Shown here: piece by piece, positions 26,408-35,989 of the stretch
Layout: each line of letters opens with the position of its first letter
Position numbering within the stretch: position 1 is the stretch's first letter
Assembly: GCF_030812195.1 (NCBI RefSeq)
Contig: NZ_JAUSSF010000002.1
Span: 682,001-746,000, forward strand
DNA: 64,000 nt
Direction of reading: 5' to 3'
From: Chryseobacterium lathyri
GTDB taxonomy: Bacteria > Bacteroidota > Bacteroidia > Flavobacteriales > Weeksellaceae
The notes under the pieces: model-generated
What the model was told of the DNA's origin: nothing
What the model saw: the letters and a program-made list of their open reading frames with translations, nothing else
Databases searched by the model: none
Program-made: the position numbers and the translations under genes

Positions 26408-27910
26408 TTATAAGAATTTATTTTCTACCAATATCCAGAGTCTCTGGGCATATTCATCTACTTTACTCCACTTTCTTTCATAATAAAGATCGCTGAGATA
26501 TTCCTTCGCTTCTTCCAGGTTTTTAAAACTGTTCAATTGGGCTACTGTTTCGTTGAGATCTGTCTGGCTTCCGCCAAAAAGCATTTTTGAAAAGGCAATT
26601 CTGTCATTCAGATCAAGCCTGAATTCAGGCTTCACCTTATCAGCCTCCATAAAATTGGTCGGGATATTTGTTTTAAGAATGCTTCCCGGGTTTTCTTTTG
26701 TTTCAGAAATCGGTTTTTCTTTCGGCGTTTCTCTTTCCAGAGGATCATCGTCAAAAAGAGTCTGCACGGCTTTCAATCCTTTGATATTGGCCAGTTTTAT
26801 TTTTTTCTCCTGCTGATAGGCATCTAAATCTTCGAAGCTTTCATCAGAAGCTGGTTTTGTTTTTTCTGTTTCGGAAAGAGGTTTTTCTATTTCAACAATC
26901 TTCCTTCTGTCGTATACCTCTGCAAGAATAGTTTCTTCTTTTTCTTCTGAAGGAAAATCATTTTTTATTTCGCTCAGAATACTTTCCACATTAGAAGTTT
27001 CTGTCAGCATTTCCCCCTGTTCAAGGGTTACATTAGAGACACTGAATTGTTCTTCGTTTTCCTCGATCAGCATTTCGTCCTCCAGCATTTCAGTATCAAA
27101 GATACTTGGAATTATTTCGGTTTGTTCTTTAACTTTATTTTCAGTATTATGATCTGATCCTTCGTTTTCAGGGTCATTTGAAGCATCCGTTTCATGTGAA
27201 ACATTGTCTTCATCTTCGTCAATTTCGTTCAGCTGATTATTGAAAACAGCTTCCTCTTCTGTAATTTCATTAATGAATAAATCTTCATTGAGGTCTTCAT
27301 CATTATCCGGTTCAGCATCAGCAAGGATTCTTTCTTCATCTACAAAACTGAAGACTTTTTCGTTAACATTGAACGCTTCATTTTCATCAATTTCGTTTAG
27401 CTGGTTGTTAAAAACAGCCTCCTCCTCTGTAAGATCATGGTGAGAAACTTTTTCATTAACACTACCAACCTGGTCTTGTGCAAAGTTTTCTTCTGCAAAA
27501 CTTACAATATTTTCGTGGAATTCATTTTCTACGATCTCATCAAGCTGATGGTTAAATTTTTCCTCCTCATCCCCTGAAACAACTGCATATTCCTCACTTT
27601 CATTTTCATCAATCTCATTAAACTCATTATTGAAGATCGCTTCTTCTTCCGTTACCTCATGATGAGACTCGTGTACATCGTCAGTATTTAATGAAGTATA
27701 TTGATTTTCTGAATTTTGCTGCGAATTATCTGTAATAAAGTATTCAATGTTTTTTTCCAGAAGTCTTAAAAAAGAAATCCTGTTTGCAAGCTCATCCACA
27801 AGATCCTGCTTGGAAAGTAATTCATCTACGTTGTTTATTTTCTCCAGAATATCAATGATATTCTTGGATTCAAAAAAAATTTTTTCCTTTAAATCTTGGA
27901 TGTTCTGCAT
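26408..27910 (-). CDS. Large acidic repeat protein, unknown
   Basis: A 500-residue, strongly acidic protein without signal peptide or membrane segment. An N-terminal coiled-coil-like helix (1-60, DLKEKIFFESKNIIDILEKINNVDELLSK) is followed by a Glu/Asp-rich region with four near-copies of one motif, (T)EEEAVFNNQLNEIDENE, at about residues 87-104, 114-130, 161-178 and 217-234. A conserved-looking C-terminal domain (about 420-500, IAFSKMLFGGSQTDLNETVAQLNSF ... WSKVDEYAQRLWILVENK) ends it. It could be a cytosolic scaffold. It starts 61 bp from tdk, divergently, and abuts rsmI. Confidence 0.7.
   Translation of the reverse strand: MQNIQDLKEKIFFESKNIIDILEKINNVDELLSKQDLVDELANRISFLRLLEKNIEYFITDNSQQNSENQYTSLNTDDVHESHHEVTEEEAIFNNEFNEIDENESEEYAVVSGDEEEKFNHQLDEIVENEFHENIVSFAEENFAQDQVGSVNEKVSHHDLTEEEAVFNNQLNEIDENEAFNVNEKVFSFVDEERILADAEPDNDEDLNEDLFINEITEEEAVFNNQLNEIDEDEDNVSHETDASNDPENEGSDHNTENKVKEQTEIIPSIFDTEMLEDEMLIEENEEQFSVSNVTLEQGEMLTETSNVESILSEIKNDFPSEEKEETILAEVYDRRKIVEIEKPLSETEKTKPASDESFEDLDAYQQEKKIKLANIKGLKAVQTLFDDDPLERETPKEKPISETKENPGSILKTNIPTNFMEADKVKPEFRLDLNDRIAFSKMLFGGSQTDLNETVAQLNSFKNLEEAKEYLSDLYYERKWSKVDEYAQRLWILVENKFL
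27188..27203. promoter_or_regulatory. Degenerate parS-like palindrome inside acidic repeat gene
   Basis: CGTTTCATGTGAAACA matches the 16-bp parS TGTTTCACGTGAAACA at 14 of 16 positions. It lies in coding sequence and is weaker than the two perfect sites further right. Confidence 0.3.
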
Positions 27911-27934
27911 AATAAGAATCTTATTAAAATTGCT

Positions 27935-27942
27935 TACTTTTG
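27935..27942 (+). promoter_or_regulatory. -7 element of tdk promoter
   Basis: TACTTTTG (TAnnTTTG) lies 29 bp before the tdk start codon. No clear -33 element was placed. Confidence 0.4.
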
Positions 27943-27971
27943 ATCTTAAAAATATACGGCTAATTTAACAA

Positions 27972-28562
27972 ATGTTTTTAGAAAATACAATTAATCATTC
28001 CAAACAAAGCGGTTGGATGGAAGTTATTTGTGGCTCTATGTTTTCGGGAAAAACCGAAGAGCTGATCCGGAGATTGCGAAGAGCAGAAATGGCGGGACAG
28101 AGCGTGGAAATTTTTAAACCGAGACTGGATACACGATATTCTGATGAGGACGTTGTTTCTCATAATCAGAATAAAATACGCAGCACAGCAGTAGATAATC
28201 CCAATGAGATTCTTCTGCTGGCCTCTAACTGTGATGTAGTGGGAATAGATGAAGCTCAGTTTTTTGATGAAAGCATTGTTGATATCGCCAACCAGCTTGC
28301 CAACAGTGGCGTAAGAGTGGTTGTAGCAGGCCTTGATATGGATTTCCTGGGACGCCCGTTCGGACCGATGCCTAATTTAATGGCTACAGCAGAATATGTG
28401 ACAAAAGTGCATGCTATTTGCAAGAGAACGGGTAATCTGGCCAACTACTCCATGAGAATTTCCCAGGGAAATGATCTGGTGGAACTTGGCGAAACAGAAA
28501 GCTATGAAGCAGTAAGCCGGCGTGTTTTTATTGATGAAGTACTATTAAAAAAGAAAAAATAA
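27972..28562 (+). CDS. tdk: Thymidine kinase (type II)
   Basis: A 196-residue ATP-dependent kinase of deoxythymidine in nucleotide salvage. P-loop GSMFSGKTE at about residues 21-29, DEAQFF near 94 (catalytic Glu region) and the lasso region CKRTGNLANYSMR, with the base-binding end ESYEAVSRRVF. The usual four zinc-binding Cys (two CxxC pairs) are reduced: the first pair reads CKRT and the second is absent. This loss seems normal in Bacteroidota enzymes, which is recalled knowledge and not visible here. It is divergent from the acidic repeat gene. Confidence 0.92.
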   Translation: MFLENTINHSKQSGWMEVICGSMFSGKTEELIRRLRRAEMAGQSVEIFKPRLDTRYSDEDVVSHNQNKIRSTAVDNPNEILLLASNCDVVGIDEAQFFDESIVDIANQLANSGVRVVVAGLDMDFLGRPFGPMPNLMATAEYVTKVHAICKRTGNLANYSMRISQGNDLVELGETESYEAVSRRVFIDEVLLKKKK

Positions 28563-28830
28563 GTCACAAGCTTGTAGTTATTTTTCGGGGAGCCCGGGTT
28601 TTATCTTGATAAACTTAACAAACCAAAGCCGCTGAAAGTTCCCGGACTTTTAGCTCATTAAAACCTTTGTTCATTGAAAAATAATTGTAAGCCTTTGCGA
28701 TTGTTCAAAAAAATAAATTAACTTGTAAAGGTAAAGGGGATTAAAAATTTGAATGAATCCAGTTTAAAACCATATATTTAACTTCCCCCCATTTATCATT
28801 ATTAAGCTCAAATAAAGCAGAAGGGTACCA

Positions 28831-31278
28831 ATGAATTATACAGTAAAACAAATTGCAGACATCACCAATGCACAAATCATTGGAGACAAGGATTTATTGA
28901 TCAGAAATATAGCGTTTGACAGCAGAATTATTTATTCAACGAAAAATACGGCATTTATTGCGATTAATACGCATAAGAATTCCGGTGAAAAATTCATTGA
29001 ATCTGCCATAGATCGTGGTATTGCTGTGATTATTTCTGAGCATCATTATCCGCAGTTTGAAAATATAACATGGATCATTCCTGAAAATTCAGTAGAATTT
29101 CTTCAGAACCTGGCGAAATATCATTTTGAAAATTCCCATCTGAACTCTATCGGGATTACAGGAAGTAACGGTAAAACCATTTTAAAGGAATGGCTTTACC
29201 AATGTCTGTGGAATGAATTCCCAACTGTAAAAAGTCCAAAGAGTTTTAATTCCCAGATCGGACTTCCGCTTTCCCTGCTTCAGATCAACAACTCGCATGA
29301 ACTCGGAATTTTTGAAGTAGGAATCTCAAAGCCGCATGAGATGGAAAAGCTGGAAAATATATTCCATCCCCGCATCGGGCTTCTTACCCATATTGGAACT
29401 GCCCATGCAGCTAATTTTAAATCTGAAGAAGAGCTGATCGATGAAAAGATTATGCTTTTTAAAGGTTCTGAAGTTATTATTTATAGCGGAGACAATATAT
29501 TGGTTGACAACAAGATAAAAGAATTATATTCAAGTAAAAAATTAATTTCTTACGGACTTAAGAAGGAAAACCAGGTCTTTATCAAAGAAGATGTTGCTAA
29601 GGAGGAAAATATCACGGTGGTCTATTTCAACGAAGAGATTTCCTTCCCTGTTCACCAAAGAGATGAAGCTACCTTAACAAATGCTTTGGCTTTGATCACG
29701 GTTTTAAAAGAGCTGGGGATAGACAATCAGAAGATTATTGAAAAGATCAATTCTTTAAAGGCTGTAGAAATGCGTCTGGAAGCTATTGAAGGAATTAAAA
29801 ATAATATCGTTATCAACGATTCCTTTAATCTGGATCTGGATTCCCTGAAAACTGCTCTTCAATTTCTGAATGAATATAAGAAACCTAAGAAATCTCTGGT
29901 TTTAACCGATATCGTGGGCGTTAATTCCAATTCTAAAGAACTCTATGAAGAAGTTTCTGAACTGGTAAATGACCAGAATTTCGATTCTGTATTCCTGATC
30001 GGCGACGAAATATCAAAATTTAGTGAATTATTTAAAGCTAAAACCTCTACTTTCGTCAGCACTCAGGAATTAATTGAAAGCAAACACCTTACCGAAATAG
30101 AAAACCAAATTATTCTTCTCAAAGGAGCAAGGAAATTTGAGATTGAAAGGCTTAAAGATATCCTTGAACTCAGAAAGCATGACACCGTTCTGGAAATTAA
30201 TCTGAATGCCATTCTTCATAATATCAACTATCATAAATCCCTGCTGAAACCGGGAACCAAAATGATGGCCATGGTAAAAGCAAATGCTTATGGACTGGGA
30301 AGCTATGAAATTTCCGAATTCCTGCAGCATCATCATATCGATTATCTGGGTGTTGCTTATGCTGATGAAGGTGTAGAACTGCGTAAAAAAGGAATCACCA
30401 CTCCTATCATTGTCATGAATCCCGAACAGCACAGCTACGAAGCAATCATAGAATATAATCTGGAACCTGAAATTTACAGTTTCAGAGTATTGGATCTATT
30501 TTATGAAGCCGTACAGAAATCAGGGTACGATAAAAAATATCCTATTCATATCAAGCTTGAGACAGGAATGCACCGTCTTGGCTTTAAAGATTTTGAACTG
30601 GATCAACTAAGCGAAACTTTAAGCCATAAAAATGTAAAGGTTCAAAGCATGTTCAGTCATTTATCTTCTTCTGATATGCCTGAAGAAAAGGATTTTACAT
30701 TCAAGCAATTTGAAGTTTTTGAAAAAAATTCCAGCTATCTCATTGAAAAACTGGGCTATACACCTATCCGCCATATTCTGAATTCTTCAGGAATAACAAC
30801 TTATACTGATCATCAGTATGATATGGTAAGAATAGGGATAGGAATGATCGGAGAATCACCATGTAGTGAAATACAGAAACAGCTTCAGTCTGTAGTCAGT
30901 TTTAAAACTGTAATTTCACAGATCTCAACAGTTGAAACAGGAGAATCTGTAGGCTACAGCAGAAAATATAAACCTAACCATGCAGCAAAGATTGCTACCC
31001 TTCCTGTTGGCTATGCAGACGGAATTCCTAGATTGATAGGCAACCAGGTGGGAAATGTAGGAGTAAATAAAATTCTGGCTCCCATTGTAGGGAATCTCTG
31101 CATGGATATGATGATGATCAACGTAGATCATATTCCCAATATAAAGGAAGGTGATATGGTCACCGTCTTTAATGCAAAACCAAGTTTAAAAGAATTTGCA
31201 GACTACTGCAAAACAATAACCTATGAAGTTTTAACTTCCATTTCGCCCCGGGTGAAACGGGTATATATAAAAGACTAG
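28831..31278 (+). CDS. Bifunctional MurF-type UDP-MurNAc-tripeptide:D-Ala-D-Ala ligase / alanine racemase
   Basis: An 815-residue fusion of two peptidoglycan-precursor enzymes. Residues 1-445 are a MurF-like ligase (ATP loop TGSNGKT at 110-116; middle domain FEVGISKPHEMEKL; HIGTAHAANF). Residues about 450-815 are a PLP-dependent alanine racemase: PLP Lys K483 in MVKANAYG, IKLETGMHRLG, the catalytic Tyr Y709 in VGYSRKY, and PVGYADGIPR. L-Ala to D-Ala racemisation and D-Ala-D-Ala addition to the tripeptide are thus coupled in one protein. This fusion is characteristic of Bacteroidota. It ends 2 bp before the patatin-like gene, a likely operon. Confidence 0.95.
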   Translation: MNYTVKQIADITNAQIIGDKDLLIRNIAFDSRIIYSTKNTAFIAINTHKNSGEKFIESAIDRGIAVIISEHHYPQFENITWIIPENSVEFLQNLAKYHFENSHLNSIGITGSNGKTILKEWLYQCLWNEFPTVKSPKSFNSQIGLPLSLLQINNSHELGIFEVGISKPHEMEKLENIFHPRIGLLTHIGTAHAANFKSEEELIDEKIMLFKGSEVIIYSGDNILVDNKIKELYSSKKLISYGLKKENQVFIKEDVAKEENITVVYFNEEISFPVHQRDEATLTNALALITVLKELGIDNQKIIEKINSLKAVEMRLEAIEGIKNNIVINDSFNLDLDSLKTALQFLNEYKKPKKSLVLTDIVGVNSNSKELYEEVSELVNDQNFDSVFLIGDEISKFSELFKAKTSTFVSTQELIESKHLTEIENQIILLKGARKFEIERLKDILELRKHDTVLEINLNAILHNINYHKSLLKPGTKMMAMVKANAYGLGSYEISEFLQHHHIDYLGVAYADEGVELRKKGITTPIIVMNPEQHSYEAIIEYNLEPEIYSFRVLDLFYEAVQKSGYDKKYPIHIKLETGMHRLGFKDFELDQLSETLSHKNVKVQSMFSHLSSSDMPEEKDFTFKQFEVFEKNSSYLIEKLGYTPIRHILNSSGITTYTDHQYDMVRIGIGMIGESPCSEIQKQLQSVVSFKTVISQISTVETGESVGYSRKYKPNHAAKIATLPVGYADGIPRLIGNQVGNVGVNKILAPIVGNLCMDMMMINVDHIPNIKEGDMVTVFNAKPSLKEFADYCKTITYEVLTSISPRVKRVYIKD

Positions 31279-31280
31279 TT

Positions 31281-33437
31281 ATGAGAAAACTCCTGATCCT
31301 TCTCTTCGTATTCCAACTCCTGATGATCCATTCTCAAGTGAAAAAGGATCTGGTTATTCCAAAAAATCCCAAAATCGGCCTTTCTCTTGCCGGTGGCGGT
31401 GCCAAAGGTTTTTCTCACGTTGGAGTACTGAAAGTATTGGATTCATTGGGAGTAAAAGTCGATTATATTTCCGGAACTAGTATGGGGGCCATTGTTGGTG
31501 GCTTGTATGCTTCGGGGTATTCCGGAAAAGAAATAGAGAAGATCGTTATGGATACCGACTTCTATTCTCTGATCATGGATCCAAAATCCAGACAGGAAAC
31601 TTCTTTCTTTAATAAATCCGTCGATAAATATCTTTTGTCCATTCCCTTAAAAAACGGGAAGATATCCCTTCCCTCCTCTATCAGTTCAGGACAAAGAAAT
31701 GTATACCTGCTTAAGGAACTTTTCAAAAACGTTTCCAATATTGATGATTTCTCCAAACTGCCTATCCCTTTTATGTGTGTTGCTACCAATCTGGAAAGCG
31801 GTAATATGGAAATTTTCGAAAAAGGAGATCTGGTACAGTCAATAATGGCCAGTTCTGCCTTTCCTTCTTTGATGGATCCTGTAAAAATTGGCGACAGCAT
31901 TTATATAGACGGAGCCATGACGGTAAATTATCCTTCAAAGCCATTAAAGGACAAAGGAATCGATATCGTGATCGGTGTGGACCTTAATCAGGATTTGTCG
32001 AAAAGAGAGGATTTAAACAATATTATATCAATCCTTAATCAGGTTATTGATTTCGGAATCAAAAGAGACACGAGAAAACAGTACAAATACACTGATATCA
32101 ACATCAAGCCGAACCTTAAAGGAATGACGGCGACCAGCTATGATGATAAGAAAAAAATTCTCGACAGTGGTTATGTAGAAGGCATGAAATATACTTCTAT
32201 ACTGGATCAGCTTCCAAAAAGGCAATTTGACCGCCTTAGAGAGCGCGTAAATCCGATCTATTCCAATGTATATAAGATTGACAGCATTTCATTGGACGGA
32301 GGCCGTATTTATGGTAAAAACTATGTTCTCGGGAAAATGGGACTCCGCCTTCCTTCTATGCAGACTTATGGCTCTATTAATAAAAAAATTGATAAACTTG
32401 TCGCTACCAATAATTACCGGTTTATTAATTATGACATTATTCCTGAGAATGATGCCAACTACCTTAAACTCTATGTTACAGAAGATGAAGCCCGTCATTT
32501 TTTAAAGGTAGGACTGCATTATGATGAAGTATTCAAGACAGGTCTTCTTTTGAATTATTCAGGAAAGCGTCTTCTATTCAAAAATTCAAACCTGTCACTT
32601 GATGTTGTTGTAGGTGATAAACCAAGATATTATCTGAACTATTTTATTGATAACGGATATATTCCGGGATTCGGTATCTACTCATCCGGTATGAGCTTTG
32701 ACCTTAAGAATATAGACAACAATATTGTGGATAAATGGGAATGGTTCAGGAATGAAGCTTTTATACAGTCTGTATGGAGGGATAAATTTGCCATAGGAGG
32801 CGGAATCAGTCATGACTATTTCGGAGCAGAATTAAATGGTGAGCATGAAAGATATATGCGCTTTCTAAATCCTTATATATTTCTAAAAAGTGACACTCAG
32901 AATGATAAAGATTTCTCCTCAAGAGGAATTTATATCAACGCGGAAGGTAAGGTAATTGACCTTTTGAAATCCGAGGTTGAAAAAAGGATTATACAGGTAA
33001 AAGCAGATATCAGGATTAATATTCCGATTTCAAAGCAATTTTCCTACCGTCTTAATCTGTATGGCGGTATTACTATTGGTGATGATCTTCCGGAGTTTTA
33101 CCAATACAGACTGGGTGGAATTTTTGAACAAAATATCATTAATTTTAAAAGCTTTGGAGGCTTCTATTTTGCTCAGCTTAATAGTAATAATGTCATTCTT
33201 GTTTCCAATGATCTTCAATTTAAATTCAATAAAAACTATTTCTTAAGCGGAAATTTTAGTTTTGCCAATCTTTCGAACGATATCAAGTTTGAAGATGCGG
33301 TTAAAGTAAATTATAGTTCAGTAGGACTTACTGCCGGATACAAATCTCCGTTCGGACAGATTAAAGTCAATTTTAGCCATTCACTTAAAAACAATCAAAA
33401 AGGCATATTCAGTGTTATTTTAGGACACTGGTTTTAA
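31281..33437 (+). CDS. Patatin-like phospholipase with BamA-like barrel
   Basis: A 718-residue outer-membrane protein with a signal peptide (MRKLLILLFVFQLLMIHSQ). The patatin domain follows: oxyanion loop GGGAKGFSHVG at about 38-48, nucleophile S67 in GTSMG, and Asp D210 in the DGA motif (YIDGAMTVN). Residues about 330-400 resemble a POTRA domain (VYKIDSISLDGGRIYGKNYVLGKM). The rest is a transmembrane barrel ending in an aromatic residue (SVILGHWF). The layout matches PlpD-type autotransporters, in which a patatin lipase is joined by a POTRA to a BamA-like barrel. It starts 2 bp after murF-alr and ends 4 bp before ybeY. Confidence 0.92.
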   Translation: MRKLLILLFVFQLLMIHSQVKKDLVIPKNPKIGLSLAGGGAKGFSHVGVLKVLDSLGVKVDYISGTSMGAIVGGLYASGYSGKEIEKIVMDTDFYSLIMDPKSRQETSFFNKSVDKYLLSIPLKNGKISLPSSISSGQRNVYLLKELFKNVSNIDDFSKLPIPFMCVATNLESGNMEIFEKGDLVQSIMASSAFPSLMDPVKIGDSIYIDGAMTVNYPSKPLKDKGIDIVIGVDLNQDLSKREDLNNIISILNQVIDFGIKRDTRKQYKYTDINIKPNLKGMTATSYDDKKKILDSGYVEGMKYTSILDQLPKRQFDRLRERVNPIYSNVYKIDSISLDGGRIYGKNYVLGKMGLRLPSMQTYGSINKKIDKLVATNNYRFINYDIIPENDANYLKLYVTEDEARHFLKVGLHYDEVFKTGLLLNYSGKRLLFKNSNLSLDVVVGDKPRYYLNYFIDNGYIPGFGIYSSGMSFDLKNIDNNIVDKWEWFRNEAFIQSVWRDKFAIGGGISHDYFGAELNGEHERYMRFLNPYIFLKSDTQNDKDFSSRGIYINAEGKVIDLLKSEVEKRIIQVKADIRINIPISKQFSYRLNLYGGITIGDDLPEFYQYRLGGIFEQNIINFKSFGGFYFAQLNSNNVILVSNDLQFKFNKNYFLSGNFSFANLSNDIKFEDAVKVNYSSVGLTAGYKSPFGQIKVNFSHSLKNNQKGIFSVILGHWF

Positions 33438-33441
33438 TACA

Positions 33442-33861
33442 ATGATACAATTCTTTTACGAAAATTTACAGGAATCTGTGAATACAGATTATCAAAAATG
33501 GCTGGAAGATATTATTCTTTCAGAAGGAAAAAAACTAGGCGAAATCAATTATATTTTCTGCGATGATGAATATCTGCTTAAGATCAATCAGGATTATCTG
33601 CAGCATGATTATTATACCGACATCATCACTTTCGATTATGTAAAAGGGAAAACAATAAGCGGAGAGATTTTCGTATCTTTGCAGCGAATTTCAGACAATG
33701 CTTCTACCCTATCCAGAGATTACGAAGAAGAATTAAAAAGGGTCTTAGCCCATGGGATCCTTCACCTCGCAGGATACAAAGATAAGACTGAAGCAGAAGA
33801 GAAAGAGATGAGGAGAATGGAAGATTTATATTTGGCTAAGTTTAAGGAATTAAATCCTTAA
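33442..33861 (+). CDS. ybeY: rRNA maturation endoribonuclease YbeY
   Basis: A 139-residue metal-dependent endoribonuclease involved in 16S 3'-end maturation and ribosome quality control. The metal motif reads HGILHLAGYKDKT: H104 and H108 are present, while the third His of the usual HGxLHLxGYDH motif is replaced by Asp (D114). Asp can still bind zinc. Otherwise the fold is complete, with DEYLLKINQDYLQHDYYTDIITFDY. It starts 4 bp after the patatin gene and is probably the last gene of that operon. Confidence 0.93.
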   Translation: MIQFFYENLQESVNTDYQKWLEDIILSEGKKLGEINYIFCDDEYLLKINQDYLQHDYYTDIITFDYVKGKTISGEIFVSLQRISDNASTLSRDYEEELKRVLAHGILHLAGYKDKTEAEEKEMRRMEDLYLAKFKELNP

Positions 33862-33948
33862 TAAATTGAAGAATCACTTAAAGAACTATTCATAAAGCAT
33901 TCAATTACAGTCACAATAAAAGCTCATCTAGAGCTCATTCTTTAAAAA

Positions 33949-33964
33949 TGTTTCACGTGAAACA
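33949..33964. promoter_or_regulatory. parS site
   Basis: A perfect 16-bp palindrome, TGTTTCACGTGAAACA, identical to the widely conserved chromosomal parS bound by ParB/Spo0J. It lies in the gap before mnmG, 48 bp upstream of its start codon. A second copy follows mnmG. Confidence 0.85.
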
Positions 33965-34011
33965 TTCACAGAAAATATTAAAATTAAAGGCTTTAAATAA
34001 GCAATATAAAA

Positions 34012-35874
34012 ATGATTTCAGATACATATGACGTAATCGTAGTAGGTGCAGGACATGCAGGTTGTGAAGCTGCAGCTGCGGCCGCGAACCTAGGTTCAAA
34101 AACCCTGCTTGTTACGATGAACATGCAGACCATCGGACAGATGAGCTGCAACCCGGCAATGGGAGGAATCGCAAAAGGACAGATCGTAAGAGAGATTGAT
34201 GCTATGGGAGGTTACTCCGGAATTGTAGCAGATAAATCCGCTATCCAGTTCAAAATGCTGAACCTTTCCAAAGGCCCCGCGATGTGGTCTCCAAGAACCC
34301 AAAATGACAGAATGCTTTTTGCAGAAGAATGGAGACTTGCATTAGAAAATACACCCAATCTTGATTTCTTTCAGGATATGGTGAAACAGCTTATTGTAGA
34401 AAATAATAAAGTAACCGGAGTTATTACTTCTTTAGGAATTGAGATAAAAAGTAAATCAGTTGTTTTAACTAACGGAACATTTCTTAATGGATTAATCCAC
34501 GTTGGTGATAAACAATTGGGAGGCGGAAGGATGGGCGAACCAAGAGCATTCGGAATTACAGAACAATTGGTAAGCTTAGGTTTTGAAGCAGGAAGAATGA
34601 AAACAGGAACTCCTCCCCGCGTAGACGGAAGAAGCTTGGATTATTCTAAAATGGAAGAACAGAAAGGAGATGAAAATCCTCAAAAATTCAGCTATACAGA
34701 TACTCCGAAATTAACAAAACAATTAAGTTGTCATATCGTGTATACCAATGAAACGGTACATGATATTTTACGTGAAGGTTTTGACAGAAGCCCGATGTTT
34801 AATGGTACAATCCAGAGTTTAGGGCCAAGATATTGCCCAAGTATAGAAGATAAAATCAACCGTTTTGCGGAAAGAACCAGACACCAGCTTTTCGTAGAAC
34901 CGGAAGGATGGAAAACTGTTGAGATCTACGTAAACGGATTCAGCTCTTCTCTTCCTGAGGACGTACAGATCAAAGCGATGAAGCATATTCCCGGATTTGA
35001 AAATGTAAAAGTATTCCGTCCCGGTTATGCCATTGAGTATGATTACTTCCCTCCTACCCAATTAAAACATACTTTAGAAACAAAACTGATTGACAATTTA
35101 TATTTTGCAGGTCAGATCAATGGAACTACAGGATATGAAGAAGCTGCCGGTCAAGGCTTAATTGCCGGAATTAATGCCCACAATAAAGTACACGGAAAAG
35201 AAGATTTTATACTGAACAGGGATGAAGCCTATATCGGAGTATTAATTGATGATTTAATTACGAAAGGAACTGAAGAGCCTTACAGAATGTTTACTTCCCG
35301 TGCAGAATACAGACTTCTATTAAGGCAGGATAATGCAGATATCAGACTAACTGAAAAAGCTTATCATCTAGGCCTTGCAAAAGAAGACAGATTAAGAAAA
35401 GTAGAAACGAAAGTAACTAAGAGTCAGGAACTTGAAGATTTTTTAAGAGAAACTTCTTTAAAACCAGGTGTTATCAATCCAATATTGGAAACCATTGACA
35501 GCAATCCCGTAGATCAGGCTTACAGAGCATCACAGTTTCTTACCAGACCAAATATTACACTGGAAAAGCTTGATACTATTGATATTATCAAAGAATTTTC
35601 ATCAAAATATGATGATGAAGTAAGAGAACAGGCCGAGATTAATATCAAATACAAAGGTTATATTGAAAAGGAAAAAGAAAATGTAGCAAAACTTAACCGC
35701 CTGGAAAATATAAAAATTCCGGAAGATTTCGATTATAAAAGCCTTTCAAGCCTTTCTTCAGAAGCAAAACAGAAAATGTCTAATGTAAGACCGAAAACTA
35801 TTGCACAAGCAGGCAGAATCAGTGGTGTTTCTCCAGCTGATATAAACGTTTTACTAGTCTATTTAGGTCGTTAA
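34012..35874 (+). CDS. mnmG: tRNA uridine-5-carboxymethylaminomethyl modification enzyme MnmG
   Basis: A 620-residue FAD protein that, with MnmE, installs the (carboxymethyl)aminomethyl group at C5 of U34 in certain tRNAs. It has the N-terminal Rossmann FAD site VVGAGHAGCEAA, the GidA signature (CNPAMGGIAKGQIVREIDAMGG), GGGRMGEPRAFGI, GYEEAAGQGLIAGINA and a C-terminal helical tRNA-binding domain (IKYKGYIEKEKENVAKL ... VLLVYLGR). The length is normal. It is framed by two parS sites, as in many bacteria where gidA lies near the replication origin. With mnmA it covers two steps of U34 modification in this window. Confidence 0.97.
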   Translation: MISDTYDVIVVGAGHAGCEAAAAAANLGSKTLLVTMNMQTIGQMSCNPAMGGIAKGQIVREIDAMGGYSGIVADKSAIQFKMLNLSKGPAMWSPRTQNDRMLFAEEWRLALENTPNLDFFQDMVKQLIVENNKVTGVITSLGIEIKSKSVVLTNGTFLNGLIHVGDKQLGGGRMGEPRAFGITEQLVSLGFEAGRMKTGTPPRVDGRSLDYSKMEEQKGDENPQKFSYTDTPKLTKQLSCHIVYTNETVHDILREGFDRSPMFNGTIQSLGPRYCPSIEDKINRFAERTRHQLFVEPEGWKTVEIYVNGFSSSLPEDVQIKAMKHIPGFENVKVFRPGYAIEYDYFPPTQLKHTLETKLIDNLYFAGQINGTTGYEEAAGQGLIAGINAHNKVHGKEDFILNRDEAYIGVLIDDLITKGTEEPYRMFTSRAEYRLLLRQDNADIRLTEKAYHLGLAKEDRLRKVETKVTKSQELEDFLRETSLKPGVINPILETIDSNPVDQAYRASQFLTRPNITLEKLDTIDIIKEFSSKYDDEVREQAEINIKYKGYIEKEKENVAKLNRLENIKIPEDFDYKSLSSLSSEAKQKMSNVRPKTIAQAGRISGVSPADINVLLVYLGR

Positions 35875-35882
35875 ATCAAAAA

Positions 35883-35898
35883 TGTTTCACGTGAAACA
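35883..35898. promoter_or_regulatory. parS site
   Basis: The second perfect TGTTTCACGTGAAACA palindrome, 8 bp after the mnmG stop codon. Palindromy is complete, and flanking A and T extend it by one or two more bases on each side. Confidence 0.85.
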
Positions 35899-35989
35899 TT
35901 TTTAAAATAAAAGCAAAAATTAAGGTATTTATACGCGTTGAAATTCAATAACAAATACCTTAATTTTAAAATATCTAGTTATTAATTCA

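Noticed and set aside
28563..28830. RNA gene between tdk and murF-alr
   Set aside because: A GC-rich string near 28590 suggested a folded RNA, but no tRNA-like cloverleaf or convincing long stem could be drawn.
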